Assembly: GCF_050490315.1 (NCBI RefSeq)
Contig: NZ_JBNPEO010000003.1
Location: 372,001 to 436,000 of the forward strand
Length of the DNA stretch: 64,000 bases
Source of the DNA: JBNPEO01 sp050490315
GTDB taxonomy: Bacteria > Actinomycetota > Actinomycetes > Actinomycetales > Micrococcaceae
Reading direction: 5' to 3'
Within the stretch, counting starts at the first letter, position 1; every line of letters begins with the position of its first letter. Of this stretch, positions 52,701-60,463 are shown piece by piece. Made by a program: the position numbers and the translations under genes. Under the pieces are notes generated by a model. That model did no database searches. It was not told where the DNA came from and was given only the letters and a program-made list of their open reading frames with translations.

Positions 52701-52898
52701 GCCAGCCCAGGTGGACCAGGAGCACCCTACCCGTGGTTCAGCACCAGTGACGGCTCTGCACCAGTGGACCGATGCCAATCGTTTAACGGAAGGCCTTGGT
52801 ACCACATCACTGGACCAGCTGACAGCGGCAAGGGTCTTGGCGGTCGTTGGGCACGTGCCGACACTGTGCACGTGGTAAGCGGCAACGTGCGCTGTTGA
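46764..52898 (+). CDS. Giant membrane-anchored surface protein with Ig/cadherin-like and FN3 domains
   Basis: 2044 residues from GTG 46764 (AGGGGAAA 5 bp upstream). Residues 1-18 are basic and cytoplasmic; 19-39 form one membrane helix ('GTAFTGIAAVLVAGAIIYPG'). About 40-395 looks like a beta-propeller-type region with one Cys pair. From ~405 to ~1465 about eleven ~95-residue Ig/cadherin-like repeats follow, most marked by 'NDTDPDGD'-like acidic loops that probably bind calcium. Five FN3 domains begin near 1471, 1560, 1654, 1750 and 1846. After a proline run (~1937) a ~100-residue domain with four Cys and an SH3-like 'RPWYHITG...GGRWARADTV' ends the chain. It is most likely exported and held by its N-terminal anchor. 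It is the counterpart of the FN3 protein of bifidobacterial PFNA clusters. Confidence 0.88.
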   Translation: MTQAFGKQGAKTRRNRIITGTAFTGIAAVLVAGAIIYPGFKTTEVDLNDGGVWVTSKSKNAVARLNYPSKALDGAVTPASTEFDVVQNASNVFVDDAAGATINQISAANVRLGGDRKLPGSSTVSFGQQVLAVTDQAKGKVWAASPASINGFDEESSEPAFTGSEGLVTAVGGDDRIYTADPRKGEITAVTVDADGRASKTETSSVEALKGAGDIQLAVVGDKPVVLDPNSGNLILPGGKKVQIPDAKDARLQQSSIAGEYASVATPKALIEVPLGGGDSKTIEFGGQGIPTAPVHVDGCTHSAWAGANKYVRDCPNDADDRTVDVPKASASPKYEFRVNRSLVVLNDVNSGNVWLVNQNMLLVNNWDEVLPPKDQSNEEDNDSADTTAKNVLPDRTKPNRPPQTKPDSYGVRPGKTVLMPILDNDTDPDGDILTASVAGDGPKVGKVESIYGGTGFQIAVPSDARPGTETFDYTAADGRNGSATGRVSLTIVGPNENKPPKFKRDGPTTLVVEQGKQVSQNILTDWTDPDGDDLVLLDAKMDNPQDQVKVRRDGLLSYQDSGATAGKKNVTVQIWDGRETTTARVVVDVRPPGALVPLVNADHLTAVAGQELVVSPLKNDTDPNGGTLRLASVEANSQAEIGPITDGGTFTFKARNAGPIYLTYIASNGPQSNAGLIRIDVESGKDPGKPVAVHDVALLPAGGSVLVDPLANDDDPAGSVLVVQSITVDPAAGASVSVINHDVLRVTDIRGDTQPFTFSYKISNGHESADGTVSVVPVPAPSVLEAPEPRPDEVNVRVNDVVTIPVLNNDTHPQGDKLTVAPTLTQTVPEEDGKAFVSEDTVRFIAGSTPKTVRVIYNAVDTQGQKSAAPVTIHILPLEGRENTRPQPQSLTARVMAGGKIKIPVPLDGIDPDGDSVQLSGIESAPSMGTATLGSNFIDFVAAGNGAGTDVFQYKVVDRQGATNTGTVTVGIAPQPDNNQKPSAADDTVDVRPGRQIAVDALANDADPDGDPIGVPKNGVDAHPALQAKVSDVSGRVIVTAPSKEGAVSLRYTVADSRGATSDAAIRLNVKNNVPLKAPIARDDRVTQAQTLGKTAVDVPVLKNDEDPDGVGENLKLGSENKNAKVGSNGNMVVTLEQGPQLIPYTVEDVDGQKATAIIWVPGVGQQLPVLAKNDVIELKAGDSVTVNLKEWVKVRDGKSPRITQADRVKLIGAAGGDPIAGNGTAIKYTAAKDYAGPGSISFEVTDGFGPDDPNGLKSTLTIMTKVIGAPEVNHPPRLLGSALDVPEDGEASVDLSKLATDPDKDDGDKLKYELLPNDAKGFKVSLDGRTLKASLDGDVENGTSGTVQVKVSDGRGGTATASYAMTAKVSAKPLPVANDDVEANAAAGKPVKVMVLANDKSFLPDPSLKIISAKVETGSGGAVAEGDGVVVTPAQSFTGTMIVSYTIQDEKRDPSRQATARIRLTVKDKPTAPGTPLASNIGDQTALLTWKASADRGSPVKNYTVKGEGGYSQSCPANSCTLKGLTNNVKYHFTVIATNDLGDSEPSAPSAEVRPDRRPEQPAAPTAKYGDKQISVAWTAPVSKGSPVSSYELEISPAAPNGISTQPKLTGTSFVWKGLKNGVAYKFRVRASNLAPEPSEWSSYSAAETPAGPPMRPEPPTAQSAGPVGNESQLTVSWKAPNNNGDAVSSYTLNTLQGGKVVNTVKTAATSQNVRVSNSESDYSFTVSATNKAGTSEVSGASNQVRAAGKPGQVSGGTVKATGSSGQLAITFTPLTAAQRNGSTAGEISYRWNTNYGSGPIPVGGGTIGGQPNGTDVAVNIIAVSSRSSLSGDGKNIGTGNPYAPPNAPNVSGSTSREGVDQVDFSWNNPATNGRPLNHYEVSFDAGDWTNVGTANSKSYSGGGWSKSHTLRVRAVTVVTGPAGSATSTSGSDPTPPPPPPSNKIAVNGDTYNTCTEPKDGTASGWSAGPPKRCYGVASPGGPGAPYPWFSTSDGSAPVDRCQSFNGRPWYHITGPADSGKGLGGRWARADTVHVVSGNVRC

Positions 52899-52959
52899 CC
52901 TGACGTTTTTGACCTGAATTGAATATGATCTCTCGCACCAACAATGAAGGGCATTCCAA

Positions 52960-53931
52960 ATGACAATGACCACTGAGCAGGCCACCTGGTTTGCCGGAAC
53001 TTTTGACAAGCTGGTTGGCAACGTTGGTCAGGCCGTGCTGGGCAAATCCCATGTAGTTCGTCTCACCTTTATGGCCATGCTTGCCGAAGGGCACGTGCTT
53101 TTTGAAGACGCACCTGGCACAGGTAAAACCATGCTGGCTCGAGCCATGGCCGCCACGGTGCAGGGCTCGCATAACCGTATCCAGTTCACCCCGGACCTCT
53201 TGCCCTCGGATGTCACTGGTGTCACTATCTACGATCAGAAGACCCAGAAGTTTGAGTTCCACAAGGGCCCGATCTTCAACAACATTGTTCTGGCCGATGA
53301 GATTAACCGTGCATCGCCGAAGACACAGTCGGCGCTGCTTGAAGTGATGGAAGAGTCTCGCGTGACGGTGGATGGTGTCACCTATGAGGCTGGGCGGCCT
53401 TTCACTGTGCTCGCTACCCAGAACCCCATTGAGCAGGCCGGTACCTACCGTCTTCCGGAAGCCCAACTGGACCGCTTTTTGATCAAAACCTCCATCGGCT
53501 ACCCGGACCACGCTTCTACCGTTCAGCTCTTGGGCGGCGCCACCGTGAAGGACCGTTCCAAAGAACTCTCGCCGGTTATCACCACCGCCGCCATCGCGGA
53601 CATGGCTGATCTGGCCGCGACCAACCACGTGGACAACGCAGTTCTTGAGTACATTTCACGCTTGTGCGAAGAAACCCGCAGCGCACCGGAAACCCGCTTG
53701 GGCGTTTCTGTACGTGGCGCCTTGGCAATGGTTCGTGCAGCTAAAGTGTGGGCCGCTGCCCAAGGCCGAAACTTTGTTCTGCCGGATGACATCAAGGAAC
53801 TTGCAGGTGTGGTGTGGACCCACCGTTTTGTGATGGACCCGGAGGCAGAATTCTCCGGAGCCACGCCAGAAGCAGTCCTGAACCGAGTGCTAAACGACGT
53901 TGCAGCACCGCAACAGCGCAGCAACGTCTAG
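52960..53931 (+). CDS. MoxR-family AAA+ ATPase
   Basis: 323 residues. Walker A 'FEDAPGTGKTMLARAM', Walker B 'NNIVLADEINRASPKTQ', sensor 1 'FTVLATQNPIEQAGTYRLPE' and the helical lid are intact. MoxR ATPases act as chaperones for partner proteins, often with VWA or DUF58 partners encoded next to them, as here. It starts 61 bp after the giant gene with AAGGGC upstream; ATG 52966 is also possible. Probably cytoplasmic. Confidence 0.93.
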   Translation: MTMTTEQATWFAGTFDKLVGNVGQAVLGKSHVVRLTFMAMLAEGHVLFEDAPGTGKTMLARAMAATVQGSHNRIQFTPDLLPSDVTGVTIYDQKTQKFEFHKGPIFNNIVLADEINRASPKTQSALLEVMEESRVTVDGVTYEAGRPFTVLATQNPIEQAGTYRLPEAQLDRFLIKTSIGYPDHASTVQLLGGATVKDRSKELSPVITTAAIADMADLAATNHVDNAVLEYISRLCEETRSAPETRLGVSVRGALAMVRAAKVWAAAQGRNFVLPDDIKELAGVVWTHRFVMDPEAEFSGATPEAVLNRVLNDVAAPQQRSNV

Positions 53932-53986
53932 ACAACTCGCACGGTTCGGCGGCGCCATTCTTCGCGCCCTAGAAAAGGTCTCTGAA

Positions 53987-55321
53987 ATGCCCAGCAAGAA
54001 TAATGTGCTCGCCGTGGCGGGGGAATGGATTAAAAAGCCCTTCCACCGCGACAGACGCAGGACAAAGCTTCACCCAAAGTCGCTGTGGAAGGTCGCTGGC
54101 GGCGCCGCCGGGGAGGCTATGGAACCAGCTGTCAAAGCTACCACTGACTTCTCAAAGAGGTACCTAGCACCGGTGTTCGGCGTGATTAGCCCGCTGGGCT
54201 GGCTAGTCTTAGGAGCAGCTGTTCTCTTGGGCGTTTTTGGCAGCATTTTTGGCTGGCAGGAAGCCAAAACCGCAGCCGTTCTCGCCGTCGTTCTTTTGCT
54301 CATTGCGATCGCTTTTATTGTGGGCCGTTCCTCCTACGGAGTGTTGTTGGATCTGGCTCGCACTCGCGTAGCCGTTGGCGACAACGCAGTTGGAAGCATT
54401 CAAGTCTCCAACACCTCCCAACGTCCGCTCCTGCCGGCAGCGCTTGAACTGCCAGTGGGACGCGCCACCGCGATCTTCCATCTGCCGCGGATGCGCCCCG
54501 GCCAGATCCACGAAGACCTCTTTACTATCCCCACAGCACGCCGTGCTGTGATTGTGGTGGGGCCCGTGCGTTCGGTACGAGCTGACCCGTTTAACCTCTT
54601 GCGCCGTCAAGTCTTGTGGACCGAACCTCAGGACCTTTTTGTTCACCCCAAAACGGTGGCTCTGGGAAGTTCAGCAGCTGGCTTCATTCGCGACCTTGAA
54701 GGAATGCCCACCACGGATCTTTCTAGCGCGGACGTGTCTTTCCACGCGCTGCGCGAGTACGTGCCCGGGGATGACAGACGCCATATTCACTGGAAAACAA
54801 CTGCACGAACCAACAAACTGATGGTTCGCCAGTTCGAGGAAACTCGCCGCGCGCACCTCGCCATTGCCTTGTCTATCAACACTGACGAATACGAGTCAGA
54901 GGCCGAATTTGAACTCGCCATCTCCGCAGCGGCATCTATTGGTCGCCAGGCCATCGTTGAACAACGCGAGTTGGACGTTTTGACCCAAAAGGGACCACTG
55001 CGCTGTGAGACCGGCCGAAACCTTCTTGATGATGCCACCAAGATCATGGGTGCCCCCTCACGCAAGACAGCCGTTGACTTGGCCCGAACAATGGCCGATT
55101 CAGTCCCCAACGCCTCGGTGACGTTTTTTGTGGTTGGCAGCCACGTCACACCTTCCCAATTGCGATCCTGCGCAGCATCGGTGGCGCCGGGAGTGCGTGC
55201 TTTGGCCGTCCGTATTCAAAGCGGGGCGGCCCCCGCTCGAGCCAACATTGCGGATCTAACCGTGGTGACATTGGGCAGCCTGGATGACTTGGCCATTGTT
55301 CTCAGAAAGGCAGCAGCATGA
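53987..55321 (+). CDS. DUF58 membrane protein (MoxR partner)
   Basis: 444 residues from ATG 53987. Two adjacent membrane helices lie near 64-112. The DUF58 core follows: 'SSADVSFHALREYVPGDDRR', 'HIHWKTTARTNKLMVRQFEE'. DUF58 proteins have a VWA-like fold and commonly pair with MoxR ATPases. A basic N-terminal arm of about 60 residues precedes the first helix. An in-frame TTG at 53900 would overlap moxR and is less likely. The stop overlaps the transglutaminase-type gene by 4 bp. Confidence 0.9.
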   Translation: MPSKNNVLAVAGEWIKKPFHRDRRRTKLHPKSLWKVAGGAAGEAMEPAVKATTDFSKRYLAPVFGVISPLGWLVLGAAVLLGVFGSIFGWQEAKTAAVLAVVLLLIAIAFIVGRSSYGVLLDLARTRVAVGDNAVGSIQVSNTSQRPLLPAALELPVGRATAIFHLPRMRPGQIHEDLFTIPTARRAVIVVGPVRSVRADPFNLLRRQVLWTEPQDLFVHPKTVALGSSAAGFIRDLEGMPTTDLSSADVSFHALREYVPGDDRRHIHWKTTARTNKLMVRQFEETRRAHLAIALSINTDEYESEAEFELAISAAASIGRQAIVEQRELDVLTQKGPLRCETGRNLLDDATKIMGAPSRKTAVDLARTMADSVPNASVTFFVVGSHVTPSQLRSCAASVAPGVRALAVRIQSGAAPARANIADLTVVTLGSLDDLAIVLRKAAA

Positions 55322-57930
55322 GCCTGGCTGTGACACCATCACCCTTTAAAGACGGCCGTCCGGCGTGGCATCTCGGCGTGGACATTGCAGCACTCGTGGC
55401 CCTGCTGGGAATTGGCCTGCTCGGATTTAGCTTGAGCTTCGGTGGCGACCCTCGCTACCTTGTAGCCGGTTTTGGCGGGGTGGTTCTCGGCCTAGGCATC
55501 GCCTTGGCTAGTGTCCACTTCCGGCTCGGCGCGCTGATTACGGCAGCCATCACCTTGGGTGCGTACTTGCTCTTTGGCACCGCACTGGCTGTGCCGGATG
55601 CGGCGATTGCCGGCGTCGTACCCTCGTTTGAGTCCTTGCGGACCCTGTTACTCGGTGTGGTCTTCTCATGGAAGGACATGCTCACCGTTGGTGTTCCAGT
55701 AGGGACAGCTGGTGGCATGTTGGTTGTTCCGTTCCTCTCGGCGATGCTTTGTTCGCTGGCCGCGGGGCTATTGACGTGGCGGTTACGGAGCCCGTTCTGG
55801 CTCTTGCTGCCGGTATTGGTGCTATTTGTTACAGGCATTGCGTTTAGCACCAGCGCCAGTTTCCTGAACGTTGAACGTGGGCTGGGACTTGCCTTGGTGG
55901 GCATTACGTGGGCGACGTTCCGCCGGGACACACTGCGAAGTAATGACACCCGTGCGGTGTCAGCCAACCGGCCAGAGGCCGACGCCGGAGCCCAGCGCCG
56001 CGGCAAGCTTCGCCGCATGGGGATGGGCGCAGCAGTGCTCGCCGGGGCGGTACTGATCACCACTGTGACAGCACCGGTGCTTACAGCAGCGGACAACCGC
56101 GAAGTACTGCGCGACACTGTGGTGCCACCCTTTGACCCGCGCGACTACATCACCCCACTCGCCTCATTCCGGAATTACGTTAAAGACCACAAAGACGACA
56201 CCCTTTTTGAAGTCACAGGCCTGCCCAAGGATGGCCGTTTGCGCCTCGCAGCTTTGGACGCTTTCAACGGCAGTGTTTACAACATGGACCCCAACGGCTC
56301 GGGCAACTTCGCCAAGGTGGGGGACTCGCGTTCAATCAACACCCTGGCCGGTGACTCTTCGGCGCTCCCCACAACCGACTACAGTCTGGATGTAAAAGTT
56401 CAGGACTACCAGGGGTACTTTGTTCCCGGTGGCACCAAAACCACTGGAATCGAATTCCCCAGCGATGCATCCGGGGCCGGCGAGAGCTTGTTCTTTAACT
56501 CCGGGACTGACACAACGCTGAGTAAAACTGGCTTGTCCAAAGGCGACGAATATAAAGTCCAGGTCTCCCAGCCGGTTGCGCTCGAACACGGTCAGATGAC
56601 GCAATACGGTTTCGCGTCCATCACCATGCCTGAAATAGCTGAAGTGCCTCCTGTGGTCGGTCAGCTAGCCAACGACATCGCGGCAGATGCACCAACAGCA
56701 ATTGAACGTGTCCGCCAGCTCGAAGCCCACTTCCGGACCAAGGGAGCGTTCAGCAACGGGCTGGTTTCTGAAGGGCAACTACCCAGCCTGTCCGGCCACG
56801 GCGCGGCCCGCATCAAGAGCTTGCTCAGCGGAAAACAAATGCTGGGTGATGACGAACAATACGCAGTGGCCATGGCCCTGATGGCCCGCCAGCTAGGTAT
56901 CCCGGCCCGTGTGGTGATGGGTTTCTACCCGGACCCCAAAACACCTGAAAACGGTGCACACACGGTCTCCCTCAAGGGGAAAGACGTCCACTCATGGGTT
57001 GAAGTTGCCTTTGACAAGGTGGGATGGGTGGCTTTTGATCCCACACCGCCCAAGGACAACGTGCCGATCCCGCCGGACCCCGAAAACAAGTCAAAGCCCA
57101 AGCCACAAGTGCTGCAACCGCCACCTCCGCCACAGGAGCCGGCCGAACTTCCAGCAGACTCTTCACCCGATGCGCTCGACGCAGATCAGAAGAAGAACGA
57201 TCCATGGTTGTTCTGGGGAGCTTTGTTGTCAGCGATTGGTATCGCAGCAATCCCGATCGCCATCCTGGCTATCCCACTGATCCTGATCGCGCTGCTCAAA
57301 TCGCGCCGGCGTAAGCGTCGCTTTGCCACCGGTGATCCTGCCCAGCGTGTGGGTGGAGGCTGGAGCGAAATCCTCAGCCTCGCAACTGACCTTGGTGCCA
57401 CATTGAATCCACGCGCAACTCGGCGTGAAGCCGCCATGGTGGTGGGGGAGTCATTCCCCAAGAGCCAAGGAACCACCACGATGCTCGCCAACCGTGCAGA
57501 TGCCGCAATTTTCGGGGCAGGGCAACCGGATGAGCAGGAGGTTAGCGGGTACTGGTCACATGTGGATCAGTCGATCAAAGAAATGACTGGCGAGTTGGGT
57601 TTCTGGCAGCGTCAGCGGGCCAAGTTCTCGCCGCGCTCGCTGCTGGCCGACGCTCGGGCAGCAATGGGCTCGCGCTCAGGGCGTTCCAAAGGTTCGGCTG
57701 TTGTAGGTGACGCCGGATCTGGTGCCGCAGGTTCGGCTCGCGCCAGGACTGCTCCTAGCGGCAGCGGCAATACGAACGCCAGCGAGAACACAAGTGCCAG
57801 CGGCCATGCCAACTCCAACGCCTCGCCCGCTTCTACCGGTGGCGAGAGCGCCGGAAATCTATCCGGACAAGATGTCAGCGAAGAAACGATTGTGCGAAGC
57901 GAACTCAGAAGGGATCGTGACCGACGATGA
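55318..57930 (+). CDS. Transglutaminase-fold membrane protein (DUF3488 type) with catalytic Cys replaced by Asp
   Basis: 870 residues. About six N-terminal membrane helices, a further helix near 235-255, an extracytoplasmic region with a transglutaminase-like core, a Pro-rich linker, a helix near 625-655, and a cytoplasmic tail with a Ser/Gly/Asn-rich end. The core reads 'LGDDEQYAVAMALMARQLGI', 'PARVVMGFYPD', 'DVHSWVEVAFDKVGWVAFDP'. The His and Asp of the triad are present, but the position usually held by Cys in 'G(D/N)CEQ(F/Y)A' is Asp512 (GAC at 56851). Cross-linking or protease activity is therefore unlikely. Both ends overlap neighbours by 4 bp. Confidence 0.88.
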   Translation: MSLAVTPSPFKDGRPAWHLGVDIAALVALLGIGLLGFSLSFGGDPRYLVAGFGGVVLGLGIALASVHFRLGALITAAITLGAYLLFGTALAVPDAAIAGVVPSFESLRTLLLGVVFSWKDMLTVGVPVGTAGGMLVVPFLSAMLCSLAAGLLTWRLRSPFWLLLPVLVLFVTGIAFSTSASFLNVERGLGLALVGITWATFRRDTLRSNDTRAVSANRPEADAGAQRRGKLRRMGMGAAVLAGAVLITTVTAPVLTAADNREVLRDTVVPPFDPRDYITPLASFRNYVKDHKDDTLFEVTGLPKDGRLRLAALDAFNGSVYNMDPNGSGNFAKVGDSRSINTLAGDSSALPTTDYSLDVKVQDYQGYFVPGGTKTTGIEFPSDASGAGESLFFNSGTDTTLSKTGLSKGDEYKVQVSQPVALEHGQMTQYGFASITMPEIAEVPPVVGQLANDIAADAPTAIERVRQLEAHFRTKGAFSNGLVSEGQLPSLSGHGAARIKSLLSGKQMLGDDEQYAVAMALMARQLGIPARVVMGFYPDPKTPENGAHTVSLKGKDVHSWVEVAFDKVGWVAFDPTPPKDNVPIPPDPENKSKPKPQVLQPPPPPQEPAELPADSSPDALDADQKKNDPWLFWGALLSAIGIAAIPIAILAIPLILIALLKSRRRKRRFATGDPAQRVGGGWSEILSLATDLGATLNPRATRREAAMVVGESFPKSQGTTTMLANRADAAIFGAGQPDEQEVSGYWSHVDQSIKEMTGELGFWQRQRAKFSPRSLLADARAAMGSRSGRSKGSAVVGDAGSGAAGSARARTAPSGSGNTNASENTSASGHANSNASPASTGGESAGNLSGQDVSEETIVRSELRRDRDRR

Positions 57931-59471
57931 GCGCAATGACGGAACGATGCCAAAGCTGCCAGCAGGAGCTGCGGCCAGGTGCGTCATTTTGTTTATCCTG
58001 CGGTGCTGCTCTGGCTAACCGATCCGCCAGGATTCAACGGAACGTAGACTCGGATCAGCGCGGCTTGATGGGCCGGGGTTCTGCACAGAGCACACAGAAT
58101 CCCGGTAGTATCCCGGTAATGTCTTCGGCTGCTGCTGGAGTCAATGACCATGGACAAGGGGGAGCTTCCGGCGCGATGGCTGAACAGGACCTGGCAAATG
58201 CCGCAGCCTCCAAGCGGCTTGGTGCTAAAGCCTTGGATTGGGCTGGCCCCGTAATAGTGCTTGGCTTGGCCTTTGGCATTGGTATCAACTCGATCACCAG
58301 TACCTCAGCTGGTGGGTTTATCACCTACGACACCTCCTTATTGGTGCTACTTGGGTCCATCGGGATCGGCCTGACGCTGGCATACATCGTGTTCCAATGC
58401 ATCTGGGAATCTGGTACTGGCAAGACCGTGGGCAATTCCATTTTGGGCTTGCGCACCACTGAATTTGAGGGCTATGCCCCGGGCGGCGGGCCGGTGTTTG
58501 TGCGCGGCGTCATTATGGGTGCCGGTGCGATTCTTGGTGTTATTGCAGTGGTCTTGAGCATAGTTTTTCAATGGTTCTCCATCGTGTTGTGGGTGGTAAT
58601 CGGTACTGCAGTTATTGCAGCGGCGTGGGGAATCCTGACAGCAGTCTCGAACGCGTGGGATAGCAACGGAAAACGCCAAGGCTGGCATGACAAGGCCGCG
58701 AAATCCTTGGTTTTTGATGTTAAAGCCGGCCGTAACCCGGTAAACAGTGGTGGGATCGCAGGCCATTACAGCTTTGCTCCCTTGGACCTGCCTGCCGTGC
58801 GCGAGGTTAACTCACCGGTACCAATGGCCCAGAATCAGGGCGCGCATAACTCCGGCGTACAGATCTCTGGCGCCCAAGATTCAGGAGTCCAGAGCGCAGC
58901 ACGGGTCATTGACGCGCAACAACAAAGTGTCCACAACCCCAACCAATGGCAACCACCGGCGTTTATGCCGCCTGCCCCGCCGCAGACTGCTCAACAACCA
59001 GCAGCCCAACAGGATTTCGCTCCTCAAGGTTTCCAGCAGCAGGCTTCACCTCAGCCAGGCTTCGCCCCAATTGCACCAGCCCACCCGGACGATGACCTTG
59101 ACCGAACCCGGATGAAGAGCGCGCCAGCACCCGTGGCAGGCGGCGTCGTTTATATTCGGCTCGACGACGGTAGGGAGCTGAGCCTCAACGGTTCGGCCCT
59201 GATGGGTCGAAACCCGGCAAGCTACGACGGCGAGACAGTGGACCAGCTTGTGGCGGTACCGGATCCGGGGCGCTCTATTTCAAAAACTCATCTGCACTTG
59301 CGGGTCGAAGCCAACGGGCTATGGGTGACGGACCGAAACTCAACCAACGGTAGTGGCGTCCAGCAGGCTGACGGCTCCAACATCGAGCTCACGGCTGGTC
59401 AACCATTTTTTGTTGTTGCAGGTTCGACCGTGACGTTCGGGGACCGCAGTTTTCAGCTAGGACAATCATGA
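57927..59471 (+). CDS. Zinc-ribbon, RDD membrane and FHA domain protein
   Basis: 514 residues. Residues 8-27 form a CxxC...CxxC zinc ribbon ('CQSCQQELRPGASFCLSCG'). An RDD membrane domain follows at about 95-235 ('RLGAKALDWAGPVIVLGLAF', 'TVGNSILGLRTTEFEGYAPG'). A long Gln/Pro-rich linker leads to an FHA domain at ~420-510 ('SALMGRNPASY', 'DPGRSISKTHLHLRVEANGL', 'VTDRNSTNGS'), with the Arg, Ser, His and Asn needed for phosphothreonine binding. Thr394 sits in 'DDLDRTRMKSAP', a candidate phosphosite. It probably reads phosphorylation by the operon's kinase at the membrane. Confidence 0.88.
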   Translation: MSAMTERCQSCQQELRPGASFCLSCGAALANRSARIQRNVDSDQRGLMGRGSAQSTQNPGSIPVMSSAAAGVNDHGQGGASGAMAEQDLANAAASKRLGAKALDWAGPVIVLGLAFGIGINSITSTSAGGFITYDTSLLVLLGSIGIGLTLAYIVFQCIWESGTGKTVGNSILGLRTTEFEGYAPGGGPVFVRGVIMGAGAILGVIAVVLSIVFQWFSIVLWVVIGTAVIAAAWGILTAVSNAWDSNGKRQGWHDKAAKSLVFDVKAGRNPVNSGGIAGHYSFAPLDLPAVREVNSPVPMAQNQGAHNSGVQISGAQDSGVQSAARVIDAQQQSVHNPNQWQPPAFMPPAPPQTAQQPAAQQDFAPQGFQQQASPQPGFAPIAPAHPDDDLDRTRMKSAPAPVAGGVVYIRLDDGRELSLNGSALMGRNPASYDGETVDQLVAVPDPGRSISKTHLHLRVEANGLWVTDRNSTNGSGVQQADGSNIELTAGQPFFVVAGSTVTFGDRSFQLGQS

Positions 59472-60463
59472 CTTCACAGCCAGACGCGGCAACACCCTCG
59501 CCCACCACGGAACAGCGCCATCCACAACTCCGTCTGACCTGTGGTTATGGCACGGACCGAGGGTTGCGTCGGGAACTCAACGAGGATTCGTTTGTTGCCG
59601 CAGATCCACTCTTCGCTGTAGCCGACGGAATGGGTGGCCATGAGGCCGGCGAGGTGGCTAGCGGTATGTGTGTGCGCGCTCTTGCTAGCTCCGACATGTT
59701 GACGGCGGGCCACCGAAACGCCACCGCCGCAGAGCTCCAGGAAGTAATCCTGCAGGCCGACGCCGAAATTCGCGAAGCCACGGGGGCCCGAGCCGGAACT
59801 ACCCTCACCGGTGTGGTGGTAGTAGAACAAATGGGCATCCCTTACTGGCTTGTGATGAACATCGGTGATTCTCGGACGTACCGGTTGAGCCAAGGCGAAT
59901 TCGCCCAAATCAGTGTTGACCACTCTGAGGTTCAGGAACTCGTTGATGCCGGCGACATTACGGCGCAACAAGCGTCGGTGCACCCTCGTCGGCACGTGGT
60001 GACCCGCGCGGTGGGGACAGGCGACGAAACTGAAGCTGATTTCTGGCTGCTGCCCATCGATGAGGGCGATCGGATTATGGTCTGTTCAGACGGGCTTAAT
60101 GGCGAGGTTTCGGATGATCACATGTTCCGCATTCTGAGCACTATTGGCCACCCCCAAGACGCTGTGGATGCCCTGATTCAAGCGGCGCTGCGCAATGGTG
60201 GACGCGATAACGTGACGGTGGTGGTAGTTGACGCCAAGGATGTGCTCAACGAGTCAAACGTCAGCACCACCGCCCCGCGTCACCGCCCCAATGATGACGA
60301 CGAAGATACACTTCCGCGCAACGAGGTGGTGGATCTACACGCCTTAATGGGCGGCGACCGCGAGTTCGAGACCGGTCCATTGGAAAACGATCCAACTATG
60401 ACCGAAAGCTCGACGACGGAAGCAGCAGCTGAGCCGAAGGATGAGAATAATGGTCAGCAGTAG
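59468..60463 (+). CDS. PP2C-type Ser/Thr protein phosphatase
   Basis: 331 residues. The metal and catalytic motifs are all present: 'RRELNEDSFVA', 'AVADGMGGHEAGEVAS', 'GTTLTGVVV', 'MNIGDSRTYRL', 'MVCSDGLNGEV', 'GGRDNVTVVVVD'. There is no membrane helix, unlike M. tuberculosis PstP, so it should act in the cytoplasm. A low-complexity acidic tail ('NDDDEDTLPRNEVVD') follows the domain. It would reverse phosphorylation by the kinase three genes on. ATGA overlap with the previous gene. Confidence 0.92.
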   Translation: MTSQPDAATPSPTTEQRHPQLRLTCGYGTDRGLRRELNEDSFVAADPLFAVADGMGGHEAGEVASGMCVRALASSDMLTAGHRNATAAELQEVILQADAEIREATGARAGTTLTGVVVVEQMGIPYWLVMNIGDSRTYRLSQGEFAQISVDHSEVQELVDAGDITAQQASVHPRRHVVTRAVGTGDETEADFWLLPIDEGDRIMVCSDGLNGEVSDDHMFRILSTIGHPQDAVDALIQAALRNGGRDNVTVVVVDAKDVLNESNVSTTAPRHRPNDDDEDTLPRNEVVDLHALMGGDREFETGPLENDPTMTESSTTEAAAEPKDENNGQQ

